Source: Blastococcus sp. Marseille-P5729 (GTDB lineage Bacteria > Actinomycetota > Actinomycetes > Mycobacteriales > Antricoccaceae). Taken from it: a DNA stretch of 64,000 bases. The stretch's first letter is position 1; the number at the start of each line of letters is the position of its first letter. The translations under genes were made by a program, and so were the position numbers. Below, piece after piece: positions 19,108-27,861 of this stretch. The stretch covers positions 627,192 through 691,191 of the forward strand of contig NZ_OMPO01000001.1 of assembly GCF_900292035.1 (NCBI RefSeq). The letters run 5' to 3'. The notes below the pieces were generated by a model, which was not told where the DNA came from, searched no databases, and worked only from the letters and a program-made list of their open reading frames with translations.

Positions 19108-20313
19108 CTACTTCTTGCCGCCGGCCTTCCACGTCTCCCACGGCACGTTCCAGTCGCCCCAGCCATCTCCCGGCTTCAGGTCGGCCTCGGTGCCGGTGAT
19201 GATGACGATGTCGCCGTACGAGGCGTTCTCGTAGAACCACTTGCCGTTGTCCATGCTCAGGTTGATGCACCCGTGCGAGACGTTGCGCACCCCCTGGTCG
19301 GCCACCGACCAGGGCGCGGCATGTACGAACTCGCCGGACATGGAGATGCGCGTGGCGTACGGGACCTCCTCGTAGTAGCCGTCCGGGTGGTCGGTCGGCA
19401 GGCCCCAGGTGGAGGAATCCATGATCTTCATCTCGTACTTCTCCTGCACGACGTGCACGCCGCTCTGGGAGGGGTACTTCGGCTCGCCCAGCGACGCCGG
19501 CATGGTGCGCACGAGCTGACCGTTCTTGTAGGTCTTCAGCTGGAGGTCGGAGTTATCGATCTCCGAGACCATGGCATCGCCGACGGTGAAGCTGGTGGAG
19601 TGGTTCTCCTGGCCGTACAGGCCGCCGCCGAGGTCCTTGCCGTAGATGTCGACCTCGAGGCTGACGGTGGTACCGGGCTGGTAGAAGTTCTGCGGCCGCC
19701 AGTGTGCCTGCTTGTCGGAGAACCAGTACCAGGCTCCCTCGACCGGCGGGTTCGTGGTGACCTTCATGTGCTGCTCGGCGGCGGCCTTGTCGGTGATCGG
19801 CTCGTCGAACTTCACGATCAACGGCATCCCGACGCCGTAGGTGTTGCCCGGCTTGCCGGGGATCGTGGTGACCTTGGTCTGGTTGTTCGGGACGACGGTC
19901 TGGATGCTGCCGGTGTACTGCTCCTCCACGCCCTGGACGCTGACCGTCTCGGCGTTCACGGTGTAGGTGCGCGCGTAGCCGAGCAGCTCACCGGAGGTCC
20001 AGGTCAGCCCGTCCGGCGACAGCGTGCCCTGCACCTCGTTGCCGTCGTTGTTGGTCACCGAGATCGAGGTGATGATGCCCTTGCTCGCGTTCACGACGAG
20101 CGGGGTCAGCGGGTTGACGCCGGTCGAGCCGTCCGGCGGCGTCAGCGTCACCGCCGTAGCCTCGGGCTCCTTGGTTTTCTTGGGTGCCGCGGAGGTCTGC
20201 TCGCCGGCGCTGCCCTCGTCTTCCGATCCGGTGGTGCACGCGGTCGCGACGGCGAGGCCGAGAACGCACAGCAGCACCAGGACGATCCGGGTAATCGGGG
20301 AGGTTCGATTCAT
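19108..20313 (-). CDS. L,D-transpeptidase lipoprotein (LdtMt2-like)
   Basis: A 401-aa cell-wall cross-linking enzyme making 3-3 peptidoglycan bridges. A signal peptide ends with the lipobox VATACTT, so it is a lipoprotein. Two Ig-like domains follow (LTPPDGSTGVNPLTPLVVN; then GVGMPLIVKFDEPITDKAA), then the YkuD domain with GEFVHAAPWS and the catalytic SHGCINLS, nucleophile Cys near residue 349. This layout equals mycobacterial LdtMt2, where the Ig domains extend the enzyme into the wall. The ATG at 20313 is preceded by GGAAAG. It is monocistronic as far as visible. Confidence 0.95.
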   Translation of the reverse strand: MNRTSPITRIVLVLLCVLGLAVATACTTGSEDEGSAGEQTSAAPKKTKEPEATAVTLTPPDGSTGVNPLTPLVVNASKGIITSISVTNNDGNEVQGTLSPDGLTWTSGELLGYARTYTVNAETVSVQGVEEQYTGSIQTVVPNNQTKVTTIPGKPGNTYGVGMPLIVKFDEPITDKAAAEQHMKVTTNPPVEGAWYWFSDKQAHWRPQNFYQPGTTVSLEVDIYGKDLGGGLYGQENHSTSFTVGDAMVSEIDNSDLQLKTYKNGQLVRTMPASLGEPKYPSQSGVHVVQEKYEMKIMDSSTWGLPTDHPDGYYEEVPYATRISMSGEFVHAAPWSVADQGVRNVSHGCINLSMDNGKWFYENASYGDIVIITGTEADLKPGDGWGDWNVPWETWKAGGKK

Positions 20314-20429
20314 CGCTTTCCAGACGCGCGGGGTCGGTGACTCGGCGTCACCCGGGCAGGGGGTTGCCTGCCCGCAGGCAGACACACAATGAGCCATTCT
20401 CCCACAGAATGCGCGCCGCGCACGGTGGT

Positions 20430-21185
20430 TCAGGTCGCTATCACCGGGCCGCGGGCGGCGCCCGCGATCACGGCCCTGGCCTCCACCAGCGACGGCCCGT
20501 ACCAGGTGAGGTAGCGCCCCTCGAACAGTGCGCAGCGCCGTCCGGGGAAGGCCTCCGGGCCATCGCGCAGGCTGAAGGGGTACGGTTCGTCGGGAAGCAG
20601 GATCAGCTCGGCGTCCACCGCCGGGTCGGTCCGCGGGTAGCGGGGCTCGGTGACCACGTTCACCAGCCCGAGACGCTCGATGAGGTCACCGGAGAAGGTG
20701 TGCGAGCCGACCGCCATCCACGGCTTGCGCCAGATGAAGCAGACGGTGCGGACCCCGTCCAGCTGGGGTACGGGGCTGGCCCACACCCGCGCCGCCGTAT
20801 CGAGCCACGCGGGGCGGCGCAGCGCCAGTGCGTCGAGCATCGCTCCGATGGAGCGCAACGCCTCATCGAGCGTGTTGGGGTCGGTGACATAGACGGGGAC
20901 ACCCGCGGCGACGAGCGCGTCGACGTCCTCGCGCTTGTTCTCCTCCTTGTTGGCGACGACGACGTCGGGGCGCAACGCGACGATCCGGCCGATGTCCGGC
21001 TTCTTCGTTCCGCCGATGCGCGACGCCGTCAGACCGTGCGGATGAGTGCACCAGTCGGTCACGCCGACGAGGAGCTCGGGCGCGTCGTACGCAATGGACT
21101 CGGTCAGCGACGGCACCAGGCTGACCACCCGTCGGATCTCGCCGAGCCGCACCTCGCGGCCGAGGTCGTCAGTGACGATCGGCAT
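20430..21185 (-). CDS. BtuF/helical-backbone metal receptor-like protein without signal peptide
   Basis: 251 aa resembling the ABC cobalamin/siderophore-binding fold. RVVSLVPSLTESIAYDAPELLVGVTD is the BtuF-like N-terminus, KPDIGRIVALRPDVVVANKEEN the first-lobe core, and ELILLPDEPYPFSLRDGPEA the second lobe. It lacks a signal peptide or lipobox: the protein starts directly with the mature domain (MPIVTDDLGREVRLGE). A cytoplasmic form would not feed an importer, and no transporter genes are adjacent. It overlaps the RNB gene by 17 nt and is probably cotranscribed. Intracellular corrinoid or metal binding is only a guess. Confidence 0.82.
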   Translation of the reverse strand: MPIVTDDLGREVRLGEIRRVVSLVPSLTESIAYDAPELLVGVTDWCTHPHGLTASRIGGTKKPDIGRIVALRPDVVVANKEENKREDVDALVAAGVPVYVTDPNTLDEALRSIGAMLDALALRRPAWLDTAARVWASPVPQLDGVRTVCFIWRKPWMAVGSHTFSGDLIERLGLVNVVTEPRYPRTDPAVDAELILLPDEPYPFSLRDGPEAFPGRRCALFEGRYLTWYGPSLVEARAVIAGAARGPVIAT

Positions 21186-22581
21186 CGCGGACCACGTCCA
21201 GCCGCAGTTCGGGCTTGACCGGGTCCGCCTCGAGCACTTCCACCTGGACCGTCTCGCCGAGCTCCGCCGAGCCGCGGGCCCGCGCCCGCACGGCGGGGTT
21301 CTCGAGGACGACGGTGACGTCCTCCTTCCCCGCGCCCACGACGACGGCCGGGAAGCGCTCGCCGACAGAGTCCTGCAGCAGCAGCGCCTCGACCGAGTCG
21401 ATGATGGCGTTCTCCAGGCGACGCTCGACGTTGCCCGTCTGGCTCATGACCTCCGGCAGCTTGGGGAGCGCGTCGATGACCCAGCCGGGTACTGCCTCGC
21501 CGGCACTGACCGCGAGGCATACCTCGGCGCCGTACCGATCGACCAGTCGCCGCAGCGGGGCGGTGACGTGCGCGTAGACCGCGCCGATCGCCGCGTGCAC
21601 CGATTCGTGCGGGTTCCCCTCGGTGAAGGCCAGGTAACCGGCTCCGCGCAGCAGGTGCCCGGCCTGCTCGATGAAGGCGACGTTGCGCGCTACCCCGCGG
21701 TCGAGGCTGTCGAGGACGTCGGAAGGATAGGCGCCGTCGGGCCAGTGAATGCCGAGCAGCTCCGCGGTCGTGCGGACTCGCTCGAGGGTCTCCTCAGCAG
21801 CCGGCGGCAGGGTGCGCAGCAGGCCGGTCCCGGCGTTCACCATCATCGTCGCCGCCGCCATGCCGGTCATCAAGGAGATCTCGGCGTTCCACAGCTCGCA
21901 GGGCAGCTGGCTGCGGTAGGCGAGCTGCCAGCCGTGCTCGCCGTGCTCGACGACCTGCTCGGGCAGGTTGAGGTTGATCGCGTGCCGCTCGCTGGCGAGC
22001 TGGATGCGTTTGGGGCCGACCTCGGCCAGTAGCGCGAGCGACGGGTGGGCGGCGCCTGCCTCGAAGTCCTTCTGGGTCTGCTCGTAGTCGAGCTGCGCGA
22101 TGCTGCGCACCTTCGTGCGGCGTACGGTCGCGCCGGTCACCTGGCCGTCGGCATCCAGGCGCATCTCCCACAGCGCTGCCGGACGCTCCTGTCCCGGCAG
22201 CAGGCTGGCGGCGTCCTCGCTGAGCTCCGTCGGGTGAAGAGGAACTCGCGTGTCGGGGCTGTACAGCGTCTGCCCGCGCCGCCATGCCTCCTGGTCGATC
22301 GCGCCCCCCGGGTCGACGAACGCCGCGACGTCGGCGATCGCATAGCTGACGAGGTAGCCGTCGTCCTCGCGGGCGATGTGCACTGCCTGGTCGAGATCCT
22401 TGGCGCCGACCGGGTCCAGGGTGACCAGCGGCAACGCCGTGTCGTCGGAGTCGGGCAGCCGCGGGTTCGCGGCTGCCTCACGTGCCTCTGCGATGGCCTC
22501 GGGCGGGAACTGGTCGCGCACCTCCAGATCGGCGCGTACGCGCGGAAAGTCAGCGCCCCGAACAGAGCGGCGAGTGCTCAC
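21169..22581 (-). CDS. RNase II/RNB-domain 3'-5' exoribonuclease
   Basis: 470 aa. The catalytic acidic cluster is in TLDPVGAKDLDQAVHI (Asp56, Asp62, Asp64). Further RNB motifs are VSYAIADVAAFVDPGGAID, GQTLYSPDTRVPLHP and YAHVTAPLRRLVDRY. It lacks the N-terminal cold-shock domains of E. coli RNase II/R and has only a short C-terminal S1-like tail (VVLENPAVRARARGSAELGE). This compact form is common in actinobacteria. The GTG start abuts the stop of the SPOR-like gene. It degrades RNA processively; the in vivo targets are unknown. Confidence 0.92.
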   Translation of the reverse strand: MSTRRSVRGADFPRVRADLEVRDQFPPEAIAEAREAAANPRLPDSDDTALPLVTLDPVGAKDLDQAVHIAREDDGYLVSYAIADVAAFVDPGGAIDQEAWRRGQTLYSPDTRVPLHPTELSEDAASLLPGQERPAALWEMRLDADGQVTGATVRRTKVRSIAQLDYEQTQKDFEAGAAHPSLALLAEVGPKRIQLASERHAINLNLPEQVVEHGEHGWQLAYRSQLPCELWNAEISLMTGMAAATMMVNAGTGLLRTLPPAAEETLERVRTTAELLGIHWPDGAYPSDVLDSLDRGVARNVAFIEQAGHLLRGAGYLAFTEGNPHESVHAAIGAVYAHVTAPLRRLVDRYGAEVCLAVSAGEAVPGWVIDALPKLPEVMSQTGNVERRLENAIIDSVEALLLQDSVGERFPAVVVGAGKEDVTVVLENPAVRARARGSAELGETVQVEVLEADPVKPELRLDVVRDADRH

Positions 22582-22797
22582 CTACTGGCCCTCGTCGTCC
22601 TCGTCCTGACCCCAGCTGTTCCACTCGCGGTCCTCCTCCTCCAGCCGCTCCTCGCGCTCATGCAGCGCAGTGAGCCCGTTGGCAGCCTCCTCGGGAGTGT
22701 CGTAGGGACCGAGCCGCTCGTTAGCCTTGGCCTCGCTGGCCCGGATCACCTTGCCGTCGCTGATGCGCAGCCACCACTTGTCGTCGCTGTCGGACAT
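22582..22797 (-). CDS. Small SPOR-like acidic protein
   Basis: A 71-aa conserved actinobacterial small protein. KWWLRISDGKVIRASEAKAN, then RLGPYDTPEEAANGL, looks like a minimal SPOR-type fold. The C-terminus is strongly charged and acidic (REERLEEEDREWNSWGQDED). There is no signal peptide, so the location is cytosolic. It abuts the RNase gene. Its function is not known. Confidence 0.8.
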   Translation of the reverse strand: MSDSDDKWWLRISDGKVIRASEAKANERLGPYDTPEEAANGLTALHEREERLEEEDREWNSWGQDEDDEGQ

Positions 22798-22890
22798 GCC
22801 AACCCTCCTCGAGTGTGCGGATCCTCCCCACCCTAGCCAAGTCATGGGCGCGGCGAGACCGCCTGCGGTCGCGGTCGGTGGAGTGGCGCG

Positions 22891-23288
22891 GATGAGCCGG
22901 GCTGTACGCCGGATCCTGTCCCCGGGCACCTCGCGGTGCACCGATGGGCGACCATCCATCTAGGCCTGCCGTCGCCGGCAGGCTCCAGCGGCCTACCCGC
23001 CAGCTCGGGCGAGCAGCCCTCGGGCGCTGGCGCAGCCGCGCGGCGGACCGCACGGCCTCTCGGCCTTGCTCCGGGTGGGGTTTACCGAGCCGCCCCGGTC
23101 ACCCGGGGCGCTGGTGGTCTCTTACACCACCGTTTCACCCTTACCTACCTCGCGGCAGGCGGTCTGTTCTCTGTGGCACTGTCCCGCGGGTCACCCCGGG
23201 TTGCCGTTAGCAACCACCCTGCTCTGTGGAGTCCGGACGTTCCTCGAGCGGCCTGCGCCGCTCGCGATCGCCCACCCGGCTCATCCGC
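22891..23288 (-). ncRNA. rnpB: RNase P RNA, bacterial type A
   Basis: About 398 nt on the minus strand. The conserved 5' core GAGGAACGTCCGGACTCC is followed by ACAGAGCAGGGTGGTTGC and GGCAACCC (P4 and adjacent helices). GGTAAGGGTGAAACGGTGG and GTAAACCCCACCCGG come mid-molecule, and the 3' end carries GACAGGATCCGGCGTACAG and GCCCGGCTCAT, which pairs with the 5' ATGAGCCGGG (P1). The GC-rich stems match actinobacterial type A RNAs. It encodes the catalytic subunit that trims tRNA 5' leaders. Ends are placed by the P1 pairing, within a few nt. Confidence 0.95.
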
Positions 23289-23295
23289 GAGATGC

Positions 23296-23301
23296 AGTCT
23301 A
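23296..23301 (-). promoter_or_regulatory. -10 element of rnpB
   Basis: TAGACT on the minus strand lies 7 nt before the predicted 5' end of the RNA. Confidence 0.55.
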
Positions 23302-23362
23302 GTCGCAGCCTACGGCCGACGTGTGCCGCTCGACCCAGCGATGACCGTTGACGCAACACGGC

Positions 23363-24979
23363 CTAGTCATCGCGAAGGGCGCGCCGCATGATCTTCCCGG
23401 TGACGGTCCGCGGCAGGTCCTCCACGAACACAATCTGGCGGGGTACCTCGTGCGCGGCGAGCCGGCTGCGGACATATGCGCGCAGCTCCTCGACCAGCTC
23501 ATCGCTCCCGGCGGACTGGTCCCGCAGTACGACGAACGCCTTCGGCACGTGCCCGCGCTTCTCGTCCGGGACACCGATCACCGCGGCGAGCGCGACGGCG
23601 TCGTGCGCGCTGAGACAGTTCTCGATCTCGGTGGGCCCGACGCGATAGCCCGAGGTCTTGAAGACATCGTCCTTGCGTGACTCGAACCAGACGTAGCCAT
23701 CCTCGTCGATGCGGCCGAGATCTCCCGTGAGCAGCCAGTCCCCGTGGAACTTCTCCTTGGTCGCCTGGGGGTTGCGCCAATACTCGATCATCACCAGCGG
23801 ATGGTTGCGGTCGACGACGATCTCACCCACCTGGTCGACGAGCTCGTTGCCCTCGCCGTCGATCACCGAGACCTTGTTGCCCGGTCCGGCGCGGCCCACC
23901 GACCCCGGGCGGCTCGGGTAGACCTTGGAGCTGTGGCAGCACAGCCCGTTCATCTCCGTCTGCCCGTAGGCGTCATTGACGTCGCACCCGAAGAAGTCGC
24001 GCGTCCACTGGTAAAGGCCGGCGCTGAACGGCTCACCACCGGAGGCCAGCGCCCGGAAGGCGAACCCGCCGCCCTCGAGGCCCGAGGAGCGGATGCCCCG
24101 GATCGCGGTAGCGGGCAGCAGGCTCAGGGTGACCTTGTGCTCGCGACACAACCAGACGGCCCGCTCGGGGTCGAAGCCCTCCTGCAGATCCACGATGATC
24201 GGTAGCCCGTAGAACCAGGCCGGGACCAGGATGTCCATGAGCCCCGCGATCCAGGCCCAGTCGGCGACCGACCAGAGGACGTCGTCCGGCTCGGGGTAGA
24301 AGTCGTAGGCCGCCTCGAACATCGGGATCTGTCCGAACACGATGCGGTGCGCATGCAGCGCCCCCTTCGGGTTCCCGGTCGTCCCTGAGGTGTAGATGAG
24401 GAAGGCGGGGTCCTCGGCGAGCGTGTCGACCGGCGCTGCCTCGTCCGACTCGGCCGCGAGCACAGCGTAGAAGTCGTCCTCGCGGCCCTCCCCCGCACCG
24501 ATGACGATCACGACGACGTCCGAGCCCTCCCCGAGCGCCTCCCGCACCGCTTCCTCGTTCTTCGCGGTCACGATGACCGCCTTGGCGCCGGAGTTCTCGA
24601 ACCGGTACTGGAGCGCGTCCGGTCCGAACAGCTGTGAGATGGGCAGGGCGATGGCGCCCATCCGCCAGATGCCCATGAAACTGACCGCGGTCTCGATGGA
24701 CTGCGGATTGATGATGGCGACGACGTCGCCTCGTCCGATTCCCCGGGAGCGCAGCGCGTTGCCGACCTGGTTCGCCATCTTCTTCACGTCGCCGAAGGTG
24801 TAGTCCTGGGACGTGCGGTCCGGGTTGACCGTCGTCATCGCCCGCGCCTCGGGATCGTGCTCGTCGACACACGCGACGCCGAGGTTGAAGTGCTCCGGGA
24901 TCTGCATGGTCGAGTGGTCGATCTGCGCGTGCATCTCCTCGTACGAGCTCACGCGCTTCATGAATGGTGCTCGGGTCAT
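23363..24979 (-). CDS. Acyl-CoA synthetase (AMP-forming, medium-chain/acetyl type)
   Basis: A 538-aa ANL-family ligase that activates a carboxylic acid through an acyl-AMP to its CoA ester. The P-loop YTSGTTGNPKG is at 196-206; NDAYGQTEMNG is the adenylate motif; WLLTGDLGRIDEDGYVWF and SRKDDVFKTSGYRVGPTEIE form the hinge; and the terminal RTVTGKIMRRALRDD carries the catalytic lysine. The order and spacing resemble medium-chain acyl-CoA synthetases. It diverges from the cyclase/ligase operon over a 252-nt region with a near-perfect palindrome, so the two units may share a regulator. Confidence 0.93.
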   Translation of the reverse strand: MTRAPFMKRVSSYEEMHAQIDHSTMQIPEHFNLGVACVDEHDPEARAMTTVNPDRTSQDYTFGDVKKMANQVGNALRSRGIGRGDVVAIINPQSIETAVSFMGIWRMGAIALPISQLFGPDALQYRFENSGAKAVIVTAKNEEAVREALGEGSDVVVIVIGAGEGREDDFYAVLAAESDEAAPVDTLAEDPAFLIYTSGTTGNPKGALHAHRIVFGQIPMFEAAYDFYPEPDDVLWSVADWAWIAGLMDILVPAWFYGLPIIVDLQEGFDPERAVWLCREHKVTLSLLPATAIRGIRSSGLEGGGFAFRALASGGEPFSAGLYQWTRDFFGCDVNDAYGQTEMNGLCCHSSKVYPSRPGSVGRAGPGNKVSVIDGEGNELVDQVGEIVVDRNHPLVMIEYWRNPQATKEKFHGDWLLTGDLGRIDEDGYVWFESRKDDVFKTSGYRVGPTEIENCLSAHDAVALAAVIGVPDEKRGHVPKAFVVLRDQSAGSDELVEELRAYVRSRLAAHEVPRQIVFVEDLPRTVTGKIMRRALRDD

Positions 24980-25089
24980 CTCGTCGTCTCCATCGCCGTG
25001 TCGTCTACTCCCACCCTGGCCCGTCGTTCGATGAAACTCAACGCTGCATCTCGAACGACACCCACCGCGGTCGACTTCTCATCCTGCCA

Positions 25090-25111
25090 GATCTGAGATA
25101 TATCTCTGATC
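25090..25111. promoter_or_regulatory. 22-bp palindromic operator in a divergent promoter region
   Basis: GATCTGAGATATATCTCTGATC is symmetric at 20 of 22 positions, with a perfect GAGATATATCTC core (25095-25106). It lies between two divergent transcription units, about 110 nt from the left gene and 120 nt from the right. A regulator dimer site is the simplest reading; no regulator gene is adjacent. Confidence 0.65.
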
Positions 25112-25231
25112 CGACCATCGTGGTCGCTCAACGGTGGCCAGCATCGCTGTTGCCATGCACTTAAGCCGAACGTATGTTGAGTGCTGCACGTCACTTCCCA
25201 AACCTACTCATTGCGACACGGAGGACTGGCC

Positions 25232-26188
25232 ATGACTGATTCCCCTTCGATGAGCGAAGTGCTCAAGGACTGCCCCAAGAACTGGGGGCGCTGGGGCGAG
25301 GACGACGAGGTCGGCGCGCTGAACTTCCTCACCGCAGAAGAGGTGCTGCGCGGCGTGCAGCACGTCAAGCAGGGCAAGGTCTTCCCCGTGCAGCTGAAGA
25401 TGGGCGACCCGAACGGTGACCCGGTGTGGCCGGGCCGGCGCGCCGCGGAGCGGCTGATGGTCATCGACGAGGGCAACTGGATCGGCGGCAGCGCTCCCGA
25501 GTTCCCCGGCGGTCTGCACTACGCCGATGACTTCATCACGGCGTTCCTGCAAGGCTCCACGCAGTACGACGCATTGGGTCACGTCTGGTACGACGGCGAG
25601 ATCTACAACGGCTACGACGCGAAGACCACCATCGGCGGGTTGAAGAAGGCGTCCGTGCTACCGATCGCCGAGAAGGGCATCGTGGGACGCGGCGTCCTGC
25701 TCGACATGGCCCGCTACCGCGGCAAGGACCGGCTCGAGAAGGGCGAGACCTTCACCCACGAGGACCTCGAGGCGTGCGCCGAGAAACAGGGCATCACCAT
25801 CGAGAAGCACGACATCATCCTGATCCGCACCGGCTTCCTGGGGTCCTTCCACGAGGACGGTCCAGTGAAGTTCTACGACGGCTTCAACGAGCCGGGCCTG
25901 ACCTTCTCCAAAGAGCTCGTCGAGTGGTTCCACGAGCGGGAGATCCCGAACCTCGTGACCGACACCATCGCCAACGAGACGACATACGAGCCCGACACCG
26001 GGGTGGCGTTGCCGCTGCACTGCGCACTGATGCGTAATCTCGGCGTCACGTTCACCGAGATCTGCGATCTGGAGGCGCTGGCGGAGGACTGCGCGTCCGA
26101 CAACCAGTACGCCTTCCTCTACGCGGCCGCTCCGCTGAAGATCGTGGAGGGCACGGGGGCCCCGGTGAACCCGATCGTCGTGAAGTAA
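25232..26188 (+). CDS. Cyclase-family (kynurenine formamidase-like) metal hydrolase
   Basis: 318 aa of the cyclase fold (PF04199 type), starting at an ATG with GGAGG 7 nt upstream. The usual metal-binding HxGTHxD motif is replaced by LQGSTQYDALGHVWYDG (about 106-122), so the first ligands are Gln, with His117 kept. Such Q-variants form a recognisable subgroup. QGITIEKHDIILIRTG and YEPDTGVALPLHCALMRNLG are further family landmarks. It opens an operon with an acyl-CoA ligase and a TauE exporter. The ring or amide substrate is unknown, but the context suggests release of an acid that the ligase then activates. Confidence 0.88.
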   Translation: MTDSPSMSEVLKDCPKNWGRWGEDDEVGALNFLTAEEVLRGVQHVKQGKVFPVQLKMGDPNGDPVWPGRRAAERLMVIDEGNWIGGSAPEFPGGLHYADDFITAFLQGSTQYDALGHVWYDGEIYNGYDAKTTIGGLKKASVLPIAEKGIVGRGVLLDMARYRGKDRLEKGETFTHEDLEACAEKQGITIEKHDIILIRTGFLGSFHEDGPVKFYDGFNEPGLTFSKELVEWFHEREIPNLVTDTIANETTYEPDTGVALPLHCALMRNLGVTFTEICDLEALAEDCASDNQYAFLYAAAPLKIVEGTGAPVNPIVVK

Positions 26189-26204
26189 CGAGGGGACTAC
26201 CAGC

Positions 26205-27851
26205 ATGACCGGAACCTACGACTCGAAGCCTTGGCTCCAGTACTACGGCGATCTGCCACCTGAACTCGCGGTCAGCACCGACTCGATGCTCGAGGTCTTC
26301 AAGCAGAGCGTCGAGCGCGCGCCGGACGCCGCGGTAATCAAGTACTTCGATGGGGTCATCACCATGGCCGAGCTCGACCGCGTCACCGACGCGATGGCCG
26401 TCGGGCTGCGGGAGCAGGGCTTCGAGCGTGGGGACCGGCTGGCGATCATGCTGCAGAACACCCCGCAATGGCTGATCGGCGCCGTCGGCACCTGGAAGGC
26501 CGGCGGCATCGCGGTCGCGGTCAACCCGATGAACCGGGAGCGCGAGGTCAGCTACATCGTGCAGGACTCCGGAGCCACGGCGATCCTGTGCCTGGAGTCC
26601 ATTTGGCAGGACGTCGTGTCGAAGGTGAAGTCGTCCGACCTGAAGATCGCGCTGACCACCTCGGAGCTCGAGTACCAGACCCGGAACGACGAGCGCATCT
26701 TCAAGGGCATCGAGCGAATCGACTGCCCGGGCACGACCAATCTCGAGAAGATGATCAAGGAGCACGACGGCGCGAAGCCAGAGCCGGTGGAGTTCTCCGG
26801 CGACGACATCGCCTTCCTGACGTACACCTCCGGCACGACCGGCGAGCCGAAGGGCGCGACCAACACCCATCTGAACATGGTGCACAACGCCATGGCCTAC
26901 CGCGACTGGATCAAGCTCGGGCCCGAGGACGCGGTGTACGCGGTCGCGCCGCTGTTCCACATCACCGGCCTGATCGGTCACCTGGCCCTCGCCCTGCTCG
27001 TGCCGCTGCCGTGCGTGCTGACCTACCGCTTCGACCCGGCGGTCACGCCGGAGGCGATCGAGGAGCATCAGTGCACCTTCACGATCGGCTCGATCACGGT
27101 GTTCATCGCGCTGATGAACTCCCCCGACGTGAAGCCCGAGCAGCTGAAGTCGCTGCAGAAGGTGTACTCGGGAGGAGCGCCGATCCCGCCCGCCGTGCTG
27201 GAGGCATTCGAGAAGAAGTTCGGTCTCTATATCCACAACGCGTACGGGCTGACCGAGACCACCTCGCCGACGCACTTCGGTCCGCTCGGGCAGAAGGCGC
27301 CCGTCGACCCGGACTCGGGGGCGACCAGTGTCGGCGTCCCGATCTTCGGCACCGTCGTGCGGATCCTCGACGAGGACGGCAACGAGATGCCCGCCGGGCA
27401 GGTGGGCGAGCTGCAGTCGGAAGGCCCGGGTGTCGTGCCCGCGTACTGGAACAAGCCCGAGGCCACCGAGCAGGACATCCCCGGCGGGCGCCTCAACACC
27501 GGCGACGTCGGGTTCATGAACGAGGACGGCTGGTTCTTCATCGTCGACCGCAAGAAGGACATGATCAACGCCTCCGGCTACAAGGTGTGGCCGCGCGAGG
27601 TCGAGGACGTCCTCTACACCCATCCCGCCGTCCGCGAGGCCGCGGTGGTCGGCATTGCCGACGACTACCGGGGCGAGACGGTGAAGGCAGTCGTGTCGCT
27701 GCAGGCGGGCCAGCAGGTGACCCCCGAGGAGCTGACGGCCTTCTGCAAGGAGCGGATGGCGGCCTACAAGTACCCCCGCATCATCGAGATCATCGACGAG
27801 TTGCCCAAGACCGTCTCGGGCAAGATCCTGCGTCGCGAGCTGCGTCACTAA
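26205..27851 (+). CDS. Fatty-acid/aromatic acid-CoA ligase (AMP-forming)
   Basis: A 548-aa ANL ligase. TYTSGTTGEPKGATNTH contains the P-loop (208-213), HNAYGLTETTSPTHFG is the adenylate motif, RLNTGDVGFMNEDGWFFIVD and RKKDMINASGYKVWPREVED form the hinge, and LPKTVSGKILRRELR carries the catalytic Lys at the C-terminus. It follows the cyclase by 16 nt with GAGGGG in the gap, so it is cotranscribed. It is the second CoA ligase in this locus, of a subtype different from the divergent one. The substrate cannot be read from the sequence. Confidence 0.92.
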   Translation: MTGTYDSKPWLQYYGDLPPELAVSTDSMLEVFKQSVERAPDAAVIKYFDGVITMAELDRVTDAMAVGLREQGFERGDRLAIMLQNTPQWLIGAVGTWKAGGIAVAVNPMNREREVSYIVQDSGATAILCLESIWQDVVSKVKSSDLKIALTTSELEYQTRNDERIFKGIERIDCPGTTNLEKMIKEHDGAKPEPVEFSGDDIAFLTYTSGTTGEPKGATNTHLNMVHNAMAYRDWIKLGPEDAVYAVAPLFHITGLIGHLALALLVPLPCVLTYRFDPAVTPEAIEEHQCTFTIGSITVFIALMNSPDVKPEQLKSLQKVYSGGAPIPPAVLEAFEKKFGLYIHNAYGLTETTSPTHFGPLGQKAPVDPDSGATSVGVPIFGTVVRILDEDGNEMPAGQVGELQSEGPGVVPAYWNKPEATEQDIPGGRLNTGDVGFMNEDGWFFIVDRKKDMINASGYKVWPREVEDVLYTHPAVREAAVVGIADDYRGETVKAVVSLQAGQQVTPEELTAFCKERMAAYKYPRIIEIIDELPKTVSGKILRRELRH

Positions 27852-27861
27852 TATCGCTCGG

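Noticed and set aside
22936-23391. Short ORFs across 22.9-23.3 kb
   Set aside because: The region is the RNase P RNA gene; the frames are chance openings.
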